Shown here piece after piece: positions 24,746-36,965 of a stretch of 64,000 bases of DNA. Made by a program: the position numbers and the translations under genes. Numbering within the stretch: position 1 is the stretch's first letter; the number at the start of each line of letters is the position of its first letter. Source of the DNA: Kuschelorhynchus macadamiae (taxonomy: Eukaryota > Arthropoda > Insecta > Coleoptera > Curculionidae); assembly GCA_030620095.1 (NCBI GenBank), contig JAUTXW010004495.1, positions 556,001 to 620,000 of the forward strand, given 5' to 3'. Under the pieces are notes generated by a model that saw only the letters and a program-made list of their open reading frames with translations, ran no database searches and was not told the DNA's origin.

Positions 24746-26689
24746 ATCCGTGATTCAATCATTTTTAGATCACTATGAGTACCATTTACTCGCACGGTCG
24801 GCTTTCTTTGACATTAAAAAGTAGAATACAGACGCTGACTGACCAATCACCAACCATATATAGTTATATAAAATAAAATATAAAGTAGGCTGTATTTTGA
24901 ACACGGGACCATAATAAACCAATCTGAGCCGTTATTAGTCGTTTTCAGATTTTGATGGTTGTATGTTTTTGGACAATCTCATAGCAGTCGTAAAAAAAGT
25001 ATCTAAAGTAACCAGTATTAAGTATCTGATTTTATATATCTACTTACAATATTAGGTACTATAAATTAAAATTTCATGTCTTTATAATAGGTTCAAGTAC
25101 TTTCAGATACCCAGTACTTAAAGTAGCTTTATAATGCTAAAATTAAAAATTTAAAGTAGATCTAGATTTACAGAGTATTCAACTCGATTTTTAAGAACTG
25201 CAATAGTTATCAGTGTATTTTTTTAATTAATAATTAAATATTGATAAGGCTTTTTATATCAAAATGTATTCTTCTGAAACATATGACTATTAATAATATA
25301 TTTGACCCACACCTTATTGTAATAGTTTTAGCGAAAAAATTAAAGAAAATATGTAATGAATTGCATATGACAAACATGCAAAATTGAAACAGCATTATAA
25401 ATTCAAATTTAAGCGTCGAGTTTTTAACGTTTTTCTTAGTTCAATTATTTATATTTTTAAACCTGCAAGCTCCCTAAATTATGCTAAGAAAGGAAAGTGT
25501 TAAAAGATAATCAAGAACCCTGTACATGTAGGGTTTACGCGTGTCAAACAACTAATCTTATTGTACCTATCAAAATGCCATTTTTTTATAATGCAACGTT
25601 GCCGAATTTAATTACTTAATCATACACATTTGTGACAGGTGTCTTTATTAGCTCGACACTGTAAACTCTAATATTAAGGCAGCATGTTAATATTAACAAT
25701 TTTACGTAAATCCTGCCTTCCTCGCCACCACAAAAACATGCATAAGTATTTTCATTAATTGTTGTATAAATCGAATTATAAAGGAAAAAATAAGAATAAA
25801 TCATAACACACTAAGTGTAAAAAATATAATTGGCTTTTTAATGTAATAAAACTGGTTTTACTCAAGGATTTACTTCTCATGCAATTTTGAGCAATTTGTT
25901 TTAAAGAATACATGCTAAGCACCCACTGTTTAAGACAAGTTTATAAAATTTGCTAAAACTAAATGTTTTTTCATGTCTGAAACAAGATCAATGCACTTTT
26001 AGTCAAACGACGATCGCGGTTTCGCCCTTTTTTGAGCTCATCAGGTTGCCATCGATTTTTTAACTTCTTTTGCATGTTTTCAGAAAAGTTTCAAGCCTAT
26101 AATATGCTTTAGATAAACACGTTCTCTTATCTTCTTCTATATTTTTAAAACACTACGCCAGATTTTTCAGCAAGTTCGTGAGAGAGTTGCACAGCACCAC
26201 TTTACATGATGTTTTTTTTTAATGAATGTCTGGTTACCGAGACCTTTCAGCACTATTTTTTGTATCTGCCGAACAAGGATTGCCGGGTCAGCTAGTAACA
26301 TTTAAATAGAGCATTATTTGTGATAAGGCTTCATTGAAAAATGTGTTTTTTTGGGTAAATTATGGAACAAATTGTGTAAATTATGGAATTTTTAATTTTT
26401 CATTTTCTAAATTGTAAATCGAATCTCACTATTTTGTTTAGCTGATAGACACAGCGAAATATATACTAAGTAATTGCAACAGATCCATCCGTCAACGAAG
26501 CATAGTTGTTTTGAGACAGGGAAAACAGAGTGAGAAAGAAGATGCAAGTAGGATTCCTTACTCTGTTTTATACATTGTGTTAAATGGCGACTTTCGAAAT
26601 TTTTTGAGATTTTATGTTTTTTTCGAAATATTTTATTTCCAAAAGTTATTGTATTGTTGTGTCGTAGTGTTTATAGACAAAATCAAGGG
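24746..26689. other. intergenic with weak element traces
   Basis: 25005-25130 contains AAGTATCTAAAGTA and CAGTACTTAAAGTA strings resembling the hAT-like termini at 47-50 kb. 26000-26060 (ACGACGATCGCGGTTTCGCC ... GAGCTCATCAGG) resembles the terminal repeat of Penelope-like elements. 26265-26295 has GCCGGGTCAGCTAGTAAC. No coding sequence is recognised. Confidence 0.4.
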
Positions 26690-27780
26690 TTATGTGTTTT
26701 AATATGGCAAAACCAAATGGCGGCTTAGTGGAATGAAAAAAAATCATTACTGAAAAACTGATTATCCAATTTATCTCAAATTTTGTACAAAAATAGAGTG
26801 TTTTGTAAGAGTCAACTTGAAAAATTTTGGCACGAATCCAAGATGGCGGAACAAAATGGAGACTTAATAAAATATTTAAAAATTCAGTCTGAAGAAACTA
26901 CTTAATGGACTGATTTCAAATTAGGTGACATAACTTACTGTGATATAGGGATGAACTAATAAAATTGTGGTACTAATTCGAGATGGCCAAACAAAATGGC
27001 GGCCAAATAAAATGTTTGTAATCGTGAAAAAAATCACCCTCTCAGGTTTTACATATCTTCACGTTTCAGTGTTCCTAAATGCCAAAATATATTTTTACAA
27101 TTCCGTCTGGCGGTCTATCTGTCTGTCTGTCAGTGCGCGCCATAGCTTAAAAACTACTAACAAGATGGCGGCCTAGTGATTCGTTAAAAAATTATTACTA
27201 AAAAACTAATTATTCAATTTACCTCAAATTTGGTACAAAAATCAAGTGTTACATAGGAATGAACTGGTAACATTTTAGTATGAATATAAGATAACAAACC
27301 AAAATGGAGGCCTAATGAACTATTTAAAAAATCAGCCTGAAAAAAAACTACTTATTATATTAATTTCAAATTTTGTGCAACATTAAGTGTGATATAGAGA
27401 TAAACTTGTAAAGTTGTGGTAGAATTTTAAGATGCTGGAGCAAAATGGCGGCCAAATAAATTTTTTTAAATATTACCGTAAAAATTCAATTTACTTTGGC
27501 AGTGTGTGTCAATGTAAAAACTACTTATTGAATTTATTTTAAATTAGGCCCAAAAGTGTGGTATAGGTAAAAACTGGTAAAATACTGATAGGGATCCAAT
27601 ATGATGGAACAAAATGGCGCCTAATAAAAATGTTTGAAGACAGTACATTTATGTGTGTTCCTAAATGTCTATGTACTCTACCAGATTGGGTTACACTTCA
27701 CTATTACTAATAAAAGGAAATATTCATAATGATGGAAGTTCCGGGTAAAGGAAATTTACCGATTTATTTATACAATTATT
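26690..27780 (-). repeat. NCR family, copy in reverse orientation with R terminus
   Basis: Sub-repeats CAAAATGGCGGC occur in alternating contexts at about 26715, 26855, 26995, 27165, 27315, 27450 and 27615. The spacer module (TCCGTCTGGCGGTCTATCTG TCTGTC) is at about 27100-27130. The copy ends with ATAATGATGGAAGTTCCGG and GTAAAGGAAATTTACCG at about 27730-27765. Order and orientation match the left arm of the foldback. Confidence 0.85.
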
Positions 27781-28515
27781 AGGTTGTATTATAGTTACGA
27801 GTAATATTTTATCAAATAGAACCGGTGCATTTATACAAGTACCCGTACCTAGGTATTAGTTTGAATCCATAGTGTACAATATTAGCATGAAAAAGTAAAG
27901 TTTTTGTATGAGATTTTTTTTTTCGAAACGTATATAAATTTCTGGTTTTAATAACAAACCAAATTTTAGGCTATCCTACATATTTTCCTCTCTATTCATT
28001 AAACAATTCAATTTTTCAGGGTTATGAGATAAGTATATGAATAATGAATTAGAATTTTAAATTCATTTTTGGAAGTTCTGCAGTAGATAAAGCATCTATT
28101 AGGTAATCCAATATATTTTTGTGCTTTTTTTGAAAAACATGGTAATTCTTTTCCAACCAGTTCAATGAAAATTAAGCTAATCAAAAATATAAACTTGATG
28201 GTTTACCCCATATAAGTGAGAGAGAGAAGTGTATACTACATTCGTGCGGGTTGCCTAATAACCCGATTTGCCTCACTTTGTTTCTATTAAAGGGTACGTT
28301 CCAGTTACGTAGTACATATTTCATTGGCCACGCAATTCATTATAGGGTTTAGAGCAGGAAAACTAATGTCTTAATAGGATTTCTTGGACAGTTGCGTAGA
28401 AAATGCCAGCTGAAGGAAACATAATGCTTTACTTCGGGGTTATATATAGTAATTACTTACAAAATTATTTACTACAATAGTTTAATAAAAACTACAGCTT
28501 AAGCTGTTGGAAAAA
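27781..28515. other. unassigned
   Basis: No gene or repeat recognised. A short palindromic segment (CGGGTTGCCTAATAACCCG) is at about 28247-28265. Confidence 0.4.
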
Positions 28516-30065
28516 AACTAATATAATGAATTTTTACACGTCGCGCTTCGTTAACACTGTAGCTTCGTCTGATGTATACTACATACTAATTTTAAAAAGA
28601 ATTCTACAATTCTACAAATGTCAGTCTAGCCTACGGTCCCTTATCTAAATTTTATAACCTAATTGTCCTAAGGTAAAAAAGCTGGGCTTTTTAACCGCAA
28701 TAACTTTAACTCTAGTAACAATATTTGGAATTTTAGAAAATGTTGAGTAAAGGAGAATTGTTAAAATCTATTTGGTCGTTAAGTAATAAATGTGTATCTT
28801 TTAGGCGGTTTATTTTTAAAACTTTCCACTAAATTTAATTTAGGGCTTTTATTCTCTGCATGAAGGATCTTTTTCAATAATGCAATAGTAAAGTAGGTCT
28901 GATTATAAAAGGTTCGTTAAGCCCCATCTTCGCAGAGATTTTCATGGATAACATGGAAAAATTGATTCATGAGCATTCATTGAGTAATAAATGTGTCTAT
29001 TGGTATCGGTATGTGGATGACATTATTACCTGTTTTACAGGCACGAAAGACTATTAATTATATTTTTAGATTTTTTGAATTCAGTTCACAGGAATATTAA
29101 ATCCATGGTAGAGGTTGAAGATAACGGCTCCATTAACTTCTTATATTTAACAATCAAGAGCGAATTGTATAAACATTAATTTCAATTTTACCATAAACCA
29201 TCACATACTGATACTGTCATCTATTAGAATTCTTCACATTATACACAGAAGAAAGTTTTAATGATAAGCATAATTTATTTAAAGAAATTACAGTTAATAA
29301 TTGCTACCCAGTTTTAATAGTAGAACAAATAAAAAGTTGGGACAGAAAACTATTAATGAAATATTCCCCAATAGTAGAGATGATAATAAATGCTTTAAAT
29401 TAATAACATATTGCGGAAAGCCCTTTTTAAAAATTATACGTTGTGTTAACAGGAATAATGTCAAAATCGCTTTCAAAACTAATAATTCCCTAAAAAAATT
29501 TGTGAAAAACACAAAACCTAAAAGTAATAGAAATGAAAATTGAGGGTCTATCAGTTAACATATGGTTCATGCCCAAAAACATACATTGGACACACGGGTA
29601 GAACTTTTAAAAAGTGAATAGACAAATATAAACGCAGTTTAACCGCAATAAACATGAGGCAACGTTAGCAAGCCATTTTATCAAGGAGGATCATGTGTTT
29701 TTAAGATCCTTTCATATAGAGCATAAAGGCCCTAAATTAAATTTATCGGAAAGTTTAGAAATAGAACGCCTAAAAGATACAAATCTATTACTTAACGACC
29801 AAATAAATTTTAACAATTCTCCTTTACTCAACATTTTCTGAAATTCCAAATATTGTTACTAGAGTTAAAGTTATGGTAATTAAAAAAACCCAAGGAATAA
29901 TAAAAGGTACAAACTTAAGATAATTAGATTATACAATGTAAATAACGGACTGTAGGCTAGACAGACATTGTTAATATCAAATGCGGAATTCCTTTTAAAA
30001 TTGGTATATAGTATACACCAGACAAAGCTAGTGTTAGCGAAACGCATCATGTAAAAATACATTAT
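28516..30065 (+). mobile_element. Penelope-like element flanked by inverted terminal repeats
   Basis: The segment 28516 to about 28880 is the reverse complement of about 29695-30065. The arms match through the 3' untranslated region and into the last codons of the protein (LLLNDQINFNNSPLLNIF on the right; the left copy reads the same segment backward). Penelope elements often carry such pseudo-LTRs in direct or inverted arrangement. The arms contain a GTTAACGAAGCG / GTTAGCGAAACG motif. The coding region lies between on the plus strand. Confidence 0.85.
28881..29840 (+). pseudogene. PLE reverse transcriptase with GIY-YIG domain, degraded
   Basis: The first coding sense, at about 28925, is SPIFAEIFMDNMEKLIHEH, then WYRYVDDIITCFTGT with the YVDD catalytic box. 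It continues VEVEDNGSINFLYLTIKSE. The GIY-YIG nuclease core appears at about 29555-29625 as VYQLTYGSCPKTYIGHTGRT. The C-terminal HEATLASHFIKEDHVFLRSF and LSESLEIERLKDTNLLLNDQ follow at 29650-29800, and the stop is just after 29838. The RT N-terminus is missing because the inverted left repeat replaces it. Frameshifts occur near 29050, 29200 and 29640. The RT would copy RNA at nicks made by the GIY-YIG nuclease; this copy cannot. Confidence 0.85.
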
Positions 30066-30120
30066 ATGGAATTTTAAAATTAGTATATTAGTATTTTACT
30101 TCATGTAATGAAATTAAAAA

Positions 30121-32500
30121 AAAACTTTTGAAGTATTTGATGTATCAAAACTGAATTATGTATAAGTAAATGGTACATAAAGAGGAGGGTTTTCGCATAT
30201 TTTTCACTTATCGGTCACTTCCGGTTTCACTGTAATTGAGTCCAGTTTCGATTTTTTAAATGGAACACTATGTATATTTTTACATTTTTGGATTCCTGAG
30301 ACAATTCTGAATCAGAATGTGACATTTTAAAAACTTTTTACGCCCATTTGATTTTTTTATAGCCATTTTTAAAATTGCATCTAGGTGGCCATGACCGGAC
30401 GCAAATTAATCTAAGGATCTGAAATGATGACAGAATCGCTAAGTTTTAGTGATTATTCTGATAGCTAGGAACAAGAGAGAAGTTGATAAAATCAAATTTT
30501 TGTGTCTATTTTTTTAAATAGCGACTCTTTTTAGACAAGCACTTTTTGAAAAGAGGATTTTTCTGCAAATCTAACGTTACTAACTTTTTTGCGATTGGAT
30601 TAAAAATAAACTCAAAAATTAAATATTACTAAGAAAAATACTTGATAATCAATTATTTACTTTTATCAAGTGTGCCATGGATATTAAGTAGGATTTTTAA
30701 TTGTGACAGTTGGTTGATCAAGATTACTTAAGTTTGACCTATCTATACGTCATGTCACGTAAAGTCTGCCCAGCCTATCTCTGTTGATGAAAAGAATGCA
30801 CCTCTATGCGCCTAATGCTCGGAACAGCATTTTTATACAGTTTTCTAGCCGCTCTTCAGATATCGTCAACAAATTTAGGCGTGCAAATCTGTATCTTTGG
30901 CTAACAAATAGTTCAGAGTATTAAACAAAAATATAACTCCAACTAATTTCAATAACGCTGTAAAATGTAAAAGCCTAATATTCGAGTTCACTGACACATT
31001 TCCGCTGGTTCAATTGCTTCTCTCAACACGTTGTGCAGCATGTGAGGCGTAATACTTCTAAATACACGTACAATCCTTTCTTCTAAGATTGCAAGAGTGG
31101 CTGGGGCTGTTACTCTTTAACATATCCCCAAATAAAGAAATCGAAAACAGTAAGATCCGGTGAACGGAGGAGCCACCGTATACTTGTGACTTTATTAATA
31201 AAATATTCAATTAAATAATTAAGAATTTTTCTGGTATAGTGAGGCGGTGCTCCATCTTGCTGGAAGTAAATTCGGCGTAAAACTTCTAAAGGTAGATCAC
31301 TAACATGTTGCTCAATTTCATTTTAAAGAAAGACTAAATATCTAACCTCTGGTTTTGGCCTTGAAATAAAATTGACACCAGCCCAGACATTGACACCAAA
31401 TCTTTCTTGAAAATTTCCTACTCCCATTTCATGTTGATTTTGTTGGGCCCAGCAACGAGTGTTTTATTTGTGAACCATTATTAATAAGAAATACCCGTTT
31501 ATCGCTATCGTCAGGATACAAATGTTGGTCTAACTGGTACTTAAAAGCTCGATATCCATGTTTCTTTAGTATTTTTCTAGCTGATTCATGACTTAAACCC
31601 AGTTCGTGATTATTTTTTTTAAAGAAACAGTTTTTATCAACTTCAACCATAGTAAGAACATTAATCTCCATTTTTTCATTTATAATAAATCTGCCTTCCG
31701 CCACTTGATTTCCTTCTTAATGCCTAAAACATTCCTTTGATTTTTTATGACATTCTGCAAATATTAATAACGGACGTTCTAACTTTGAGTATACATTATT
31801 TTGACTGTTGAAAACAAAAATAATATTGAAAATCAAGAAAAATAAGGAAATCTTATGTCTATTCAGAAAGAAGAGGTAAGTGTCACTGTCAAAACAAAAA
31901 ATCCTATTTAATATCTAGCATGGCTATCCATGGCACACTTGATAAAAGTAAATAATTGATTATCGAGTATTTTTCTTAGTAATATTTAATTTTTGAGCTT
32001 ATTCTTAATCCAATCACAAAAAAGTTAGTACCGTTAGATTCGCAAAAAAATTCTCTTTTCAAAAAGTGCTTGTCTAAAAAGGGACGCCATTCGAAAAAAA
32101 ATAATTAGACACAAAAATTTGATTTTATCAACTTCTCTTGTTCCTAGGTATCAAACTATCAGAATAATCACTAAAGCTTAGCGATTCTGTCATCATTTCA
32201 GATCCTTAGATTAATTTGCTTCCGGTCATGGCCACCTAGATGCAATTTTAAAAATGGCTATAAAAATCAAGTAGGCGCAAAAAGTTTTTAAAATGTTACA
32301 TTCTGATTTAGAATGGTCTCAGGAATCCAAAAATGTAAAAACATACAGAGTGTTCCTTTTAAAAAACCGAAACTGGAGTCATTTCCGGTGCAACCGGAAG
32401 TGACCGGAAAGTGAAAAATATGCGAAAACTCTGCTCTTTATGTACCATCTACCTAAACCAAATTTCGTTTTGATACATCAAATACTTTAAAAGTTATGGA
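30121..32500 (-). mobile_element. mariner-like transposon with inverted repeats of about 0.6 kb
   Basis: 30121 to about 30712 and about 31905 to 32500 are reverse complements over roughly 590 bp, with scattered differences. They include CACTTCCGGTT, TGATGACAGAATCGC and CACTTGATAAAAGTAA (one orientation). The transposase relic lies between them on the minus strand. TIRs this long are unusual for mariner-type elements. Confidence 0.88.
31020..31704 (-). pseudogene. mariner-like transposase, degraded
   Basis: 31704-31429 gives GRFIINEKMEINVLTMVEVD and the HTH segment LGLSHESARKILKKHGY, then QLDQHLYPDDSDKR. Further down the minus strand, about 31420-31130 in other frames gives FQERFGVNVWAGVNFISRP. 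It continues with LPLEVLRRIYFQQDGAPPHY (second catalytic Asp) and LRSPDLTVFDFFIWGYVKE with the third Asp, followed by TAA. I count 37 residues between these Asp residues, but the linker looks shortened. The first-Asp region is not readable. The frame at 55490-55753 belongs to a similar protein (shared EINVLA/T-V motif). Confidence 0.8.
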
Positions 32501-33523
32501 CTGTCTAATAGATTCGTTGACACCTGGTATATCGGCGAGGCAACGTTTCCATAGAGTTTTATTCTGTTAACTTAAAGTTTATGAGCCAAATAGAATTTTT
32601 AATCTTCTACAATTTATGAACGTAGTATACATTTAAGCTCCGTAGTTATCAAATATTTTCTAAATTAAATTACTTGTTATCATAATTAGATAGCTACTAA
32701 GATACATATTTAACGTATCAAAATAGTAAAATAAGTTTAAATTTATCGATTTAAGTTTTGTCGGTATTCTATGGCTACGGAATTTTAAACAGAGAGCCTT
32801 TGAGATAGGAATAGTCCATTAACCATTCAATTATGTGCGGATCTTAGTTCCCATCACTTTTCTTTAATAGGAGACCGGATCCATAACAACAAAAGTTTCT
32901 GTGGGATCCATTTGTTTGGTATGATTCCAATGTCGCTTTTTTTGCTCCAATATATTTTATTCTATTCGAAAAAATTGTTAATATACTATATAATTAAAGT
33001 TTGCTCAATAAATCTACTACTCGATTACAACGTTCATTTGGTGTACACCTATACTATTGTGAATTCAGTCAGTAATGTTGCAATCACGTATCATTAGTAC
33101 GACAACAAATTTTGTGATGTTTGCTGTATTTCAAATTCCCACTAATTGGCAATGGTCAGTAGTCAGTAGGTAGTAATTGCGAGTTATTAACTACACCCGT
33201 GCCCGTAATGTTAGAGCAATGTTAAACATTATTTAGGATCCCTCGATATTGTAATTTCATCTCAGTACAAGAAGACTTGTAAAATAGTTGTCATCTCCAT
33301 AAAAATGCTCTTATGTTTCAAACTTACCACTAATCCTATAATTGACACTGAACAAATCTTTTTTTTTAATATGAATGATTTAAACAACTCACATTACATG
33401 TAATACGCATAAGGGTATCAAGGTTTCTAATAAATTAGACCAACATCGTATCATTTTTTTTATTTTGCAACGTTTCGGTGGTTGATTAACTGCTACATGC
33501 AATATCACAAACCAAACATATAC
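32501..33523. other. intergenic, no gene recognised
   Basis: A 61-residue frame at 32912-33097 has no motif. GCAACGTTTCGGTGGTTG at about 33468 resembles PLE-end motifs, but no element can be drawn. Confidence 0.4.
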
Positions 33524-34463
33524 AGTATGCCTGTGGATGGAGTTTACACGAGGACAAATGGACTAAAAATTGAAAGATACGAAAACAAGCACTTTTAATA
33601 AACGTTTTTGCTTAAAAAAAAATAAGGTTCGCGTTAACAACAATTTAGTTTTTTATGCAAGGGGCATTAAAAATACCAAAATGTTATTTTGCGTAAGAGA
33701 AAAAAGTCTCATTTTGCAAGTTACGAAAAAAAGTCACTCTTGATAAAAGTTTTTGCTTGAAAAATGAACAAGGTACGAGTTATCAAAAATTTTAATTAAT
33801 AAAAAATACAAAATATGTTATAAGATAGGTAGATAGATATTAGATACGGAAAAGTGAATCTTGATAAAAGTTTTTGCTTGAATTATAAATATGGTTCGCG
33901 TTATTAAAAATTATTTTCTTTATACAGGGGGCATAAAAAATACGAAATTGTTGTTTTGCGTAAAAAGCATAGTTCGTTTATAATTTTCTCTCAAAAGTAC
34001 AAATATTAAATATGTTTTGAATTAAACCCAAGCAGAGATACAAGATTTCGTTACAAGATTTAAAATTAAAAGTATCAGTTTTATTACAATACTTTTTAAA
34101 GTCCCAAATATTTCCGTTAGTCGGAGTACCTACTAGTTTCTAAAATAATTATGACACTTAACGATGCATTTGTCAATATAATGTCTGTATAAAAAATTAA
34201 ATTTTTGATAAAGCGAACCTTATTTATTTTTCAAGCAAAACCCTTTATTAAGAGTGACTTTTTTTCGTATCTTGCAAAATGAGACATTTTTCTCTTACGC
34301 AAAATAACATTTTTGTATTTTTTATGCCCCCTGTATAAAAAAATACATTTTTGGTGACGTGACTCTTAGTTCTTTCTCAAGCAAACGCTTTTATCTAGGG
34401 TGATTTTTTTTCGTAACTTTCAATTTTCAGTCCATTTGTCCTCTAGTAAAGTCCATCCGTAAG
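33524..34463. mobile_element. second foldback-type element with tandem sub-repeats in its arms
   Basis: The outer ends pair: TATGCCTGTGGATGGAGT...GAGGACAAATGGACT on the left against AGTCCATTTGTCCTC...ACTCCATCCGTAAGTATA-like on the right. The left arm contains three copies of GATAAAAGTTTTTGCTTGAA-type sub-repeats (about 33597, 33739, 33862; spacing 142 and 123). The right arm contains two in the opposite orientation (about 34237 and 34380). A unique centre of about 200 bp (34000-34190) has no coding frame. Total length is about 940 bp. Confidence 0.82.
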
Positions 34464-34699
34464 TATAAGTATTTTTTATTGATATTATTATTATTTATTG
34501 GGAAACCAAGATAGTGTAATGTACGACTATGTAAAAGTGAAGGCGTGTCTCCTAAATTTCTAAATTTGAACTTAAATAGATTTGAACGTCTGCCTATCCA
34601 AAAACTTCATAAAATCATATATGATTTTAAATATAATTTATTAATTCTAGAAATAGACAACACTGGAAAAAATATTAACAACGTGCTGTACCAAAAAGA

Positions 34700-35625
34700 T
34701 ATCCAAATCTAATGTTCTTACTACATTAGAACTAAATAATTCTTTTAATTTTGAAAAACAAAAACATAAAAGATTGTTCTTAAAGATTAAAACGTCTTGA
34801 ATAAATAAAAGAAAAAAATCTGTTCAAAATTACAATATATTTATAAAATTCAAACGCTTGATTAAGTCAAACATAAAATAGTGGTTATTTAATTTTTTTA
34901 AAACTTAATTTACCATTTTTTGAGGATAAAAGAAGAAAAGCAATTTTCAGTATGATTAGTTCAAAATTAGTAACATAAAACAAATTAAAGCTGATATCAA
35001 TAATTTATTTAAATCAGAACATTAAAAATATGAAATACAATAATTCTACAAAAAAAGTTAGCTGTGCCCGAGCTAAAAACTTTCTGAGAAATAATCACAA
35101 ATATTATTTTGGTAAGAGCCGATAAAGGCAGTGTCAGCGTAATAACGAATACACCAACACCTACTGTTCTGTTCAAAACAACATTATTAATATTCAGGAC
35201 AAAAATAATTCTATACTTATTGAATGGTGCAAAATCCTTATATGGATAAAAGCATATATTATATATGTATATATAATATATATTATATATGTAATTTTGT
35301 CACAATGGAAATTTATGTAAAATATATTGCTCGCTTAAGATGCACAAAGAAAACATGCCCCTTAGATCAGTAGTATCTAATAGTTGGAGTCCTCCTTATG
35401 CTATTTCGGTTTTTTATCGCAAATTAAAAAAAAAACTAGCTTACACTATTAGAAGCTCTTTTCAACTAAAAACCGAAATTATAAATCTTAATTTAGAGTC
35501 AACGAAAAATATAAGTTTATCTCTCTTGACGTCGAATCTCTCTATAAAAAAATTGTTGAGATACGACCGACAGCCAGAAAAATAAATGGATATATTGAAT
35601 TGAGAAAAACATGGATTTTGTAAAG
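34700..35625 (+). pseudogene. Penelope-like element, N-terminal RT part
   Basis: At about 35103 the frame reads IILVRADKGSVSVITNTPTP, the ADKG motif found upstream of PLE palm domains. From 35340 it reads HKENMPLRSVVSNSWSPPYA, then AYTIRSSFQLKTE and a broken form of the ISLDVxSLY motif (YKFISL/DVESLYKKI in shifted frames, about 35505-35550). An AT-rich palindrome interrupts at 35258-35293. Sequence upstream to about 34700 may be the non-conserved N-terminus. Palm, thumb and nuclease are absent. This gene is not collinear with the PLE fragments elsewhere in the window and so represents another insertion. Confidence 0.75.
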
Positions 35626-36965
35626 TAACAACTAAGTGAGTAACAAAAGTTTAATAAATCGAAATCAGACAATTTTAAAGCTGTTCGATTTTGATAATTC
35701 AAATTTTCAAAGAAAATTGTATGTTCCAAATACCTTATTACGGGCGTATCTGAAGTACTTAGATAACCAGTTTGTATACAAGGCAGTATTTTTCAAAAGA
35801 TATCATATCTGGACCGTTATTAATAATTAGTAACACACAATTTTTGAGACAGTTGTTTCTCTTTAATATCAACGATCTGTACATGTTGTCATTTTGGCTA
35901 GTTTTAAGGTAAACTTTTTCAGGGCCATAAAACGACAAATTGAGAAACATTAAAGTTTTGATGTACTTTAACTAGTAATTTCTTGCCATTTTCACATATC
36001 ACACGTTATAGACAATGATAAATACCCATGTAAAAAATATCTTTTTGAAGATTTCCTACAGTGATACGTTTCTTATTTTGGAAATGTGTCAACATGTTTT
36101 TCACATCATTTTTTATTTTTCTCTCACGTATTAGTTGCGACCTAGTTCTTCCCCCCTTTCATCTATTTCTAAAACTATTTTTTATGTTTTGGATCGAAGT
36201 AAAGCCTTCGTTTTCAGATACTGCTAGTGAATGTACATAAAATAAAAATTTGTTGCAAACTTTTTTTGATACACCTGTAAAGGTCAGTATGTTAAGATAT
36301 TCTTTTTTCTGGAATATAGTATTTTCTTTGTTTCCTGATTCATTTCAGGGGTGTTTTATTTGAAATATTGCCATGGTTTTGTCAAATAAAGTGCCAACAA
36401 TGTAATGTGAAATACATTACGTCATTTATGAAGTTCACAGTCATACACTTATCACAAGTGAAATCTTTTGCTGTGAAATTCAAATAAAGCCCAAGTACGT
36501 GAGCAATATCGAGTAATAAATTCTGTTTATTACTTTTAAACCCATTCAAAAAAATATTGCGTTATAAAAAAAGAGTATAAAAAAAGATAAAATAAGAAAA
36601 ATGGATAACTAAGTAATAAGCAAATAAATAGATAAATAGAAGTGTTAAAAGGTCTGGTTGTCGGCTTTCCCAGTATCCGTACACAATACAGGATACATGA
36701 GTGCTGTTGTAGCCGGTTTATAGTTATAAAACAAAAAAAAAGTAAAAAATTAGCAACAATAACAATAATAGTAAAGATATATATATATAGAAAAAAGAAG
36801 GCAAAGACGTAGGAAAGGAATGCAGGCAGTGACCCTATTGATATAAAAAAGTTATACAGTGCTTTTATTATATAAACAATATATAAACAATAATTTTTAG
36901 TCAAATATGAAGCATCGTACATAAAAAACAAATAAACATAATCGCACCGTTCATAATGAGCAAAT
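35626..36965. other. unassigned
   Basis: Open frames of 60-131 residues on both strands, including one of mainly hydrophobic residues at 36536-36931, show no family motif. Their composition is what AT-rich DNA gives by chance. The last part (36560-36965) may be 3' untranslated sequence of the minus-strand jockey element. Confidence 0.4.

Noticed and set aside
35258..35293. Perfect AT palindrome that could be a terminator or origin
   Set aside because: It is simple TA/AT sequence inside a degraded PLE, with no other supporting signal.
36536..36931. 131-residue hydrophobic minus-strand frame, possible membrane protein
   Set aside because: Phe/Ile/Tyr-rich composition is what AT-rich DNA encodes by chance; no conserved pattern and no partner gene.
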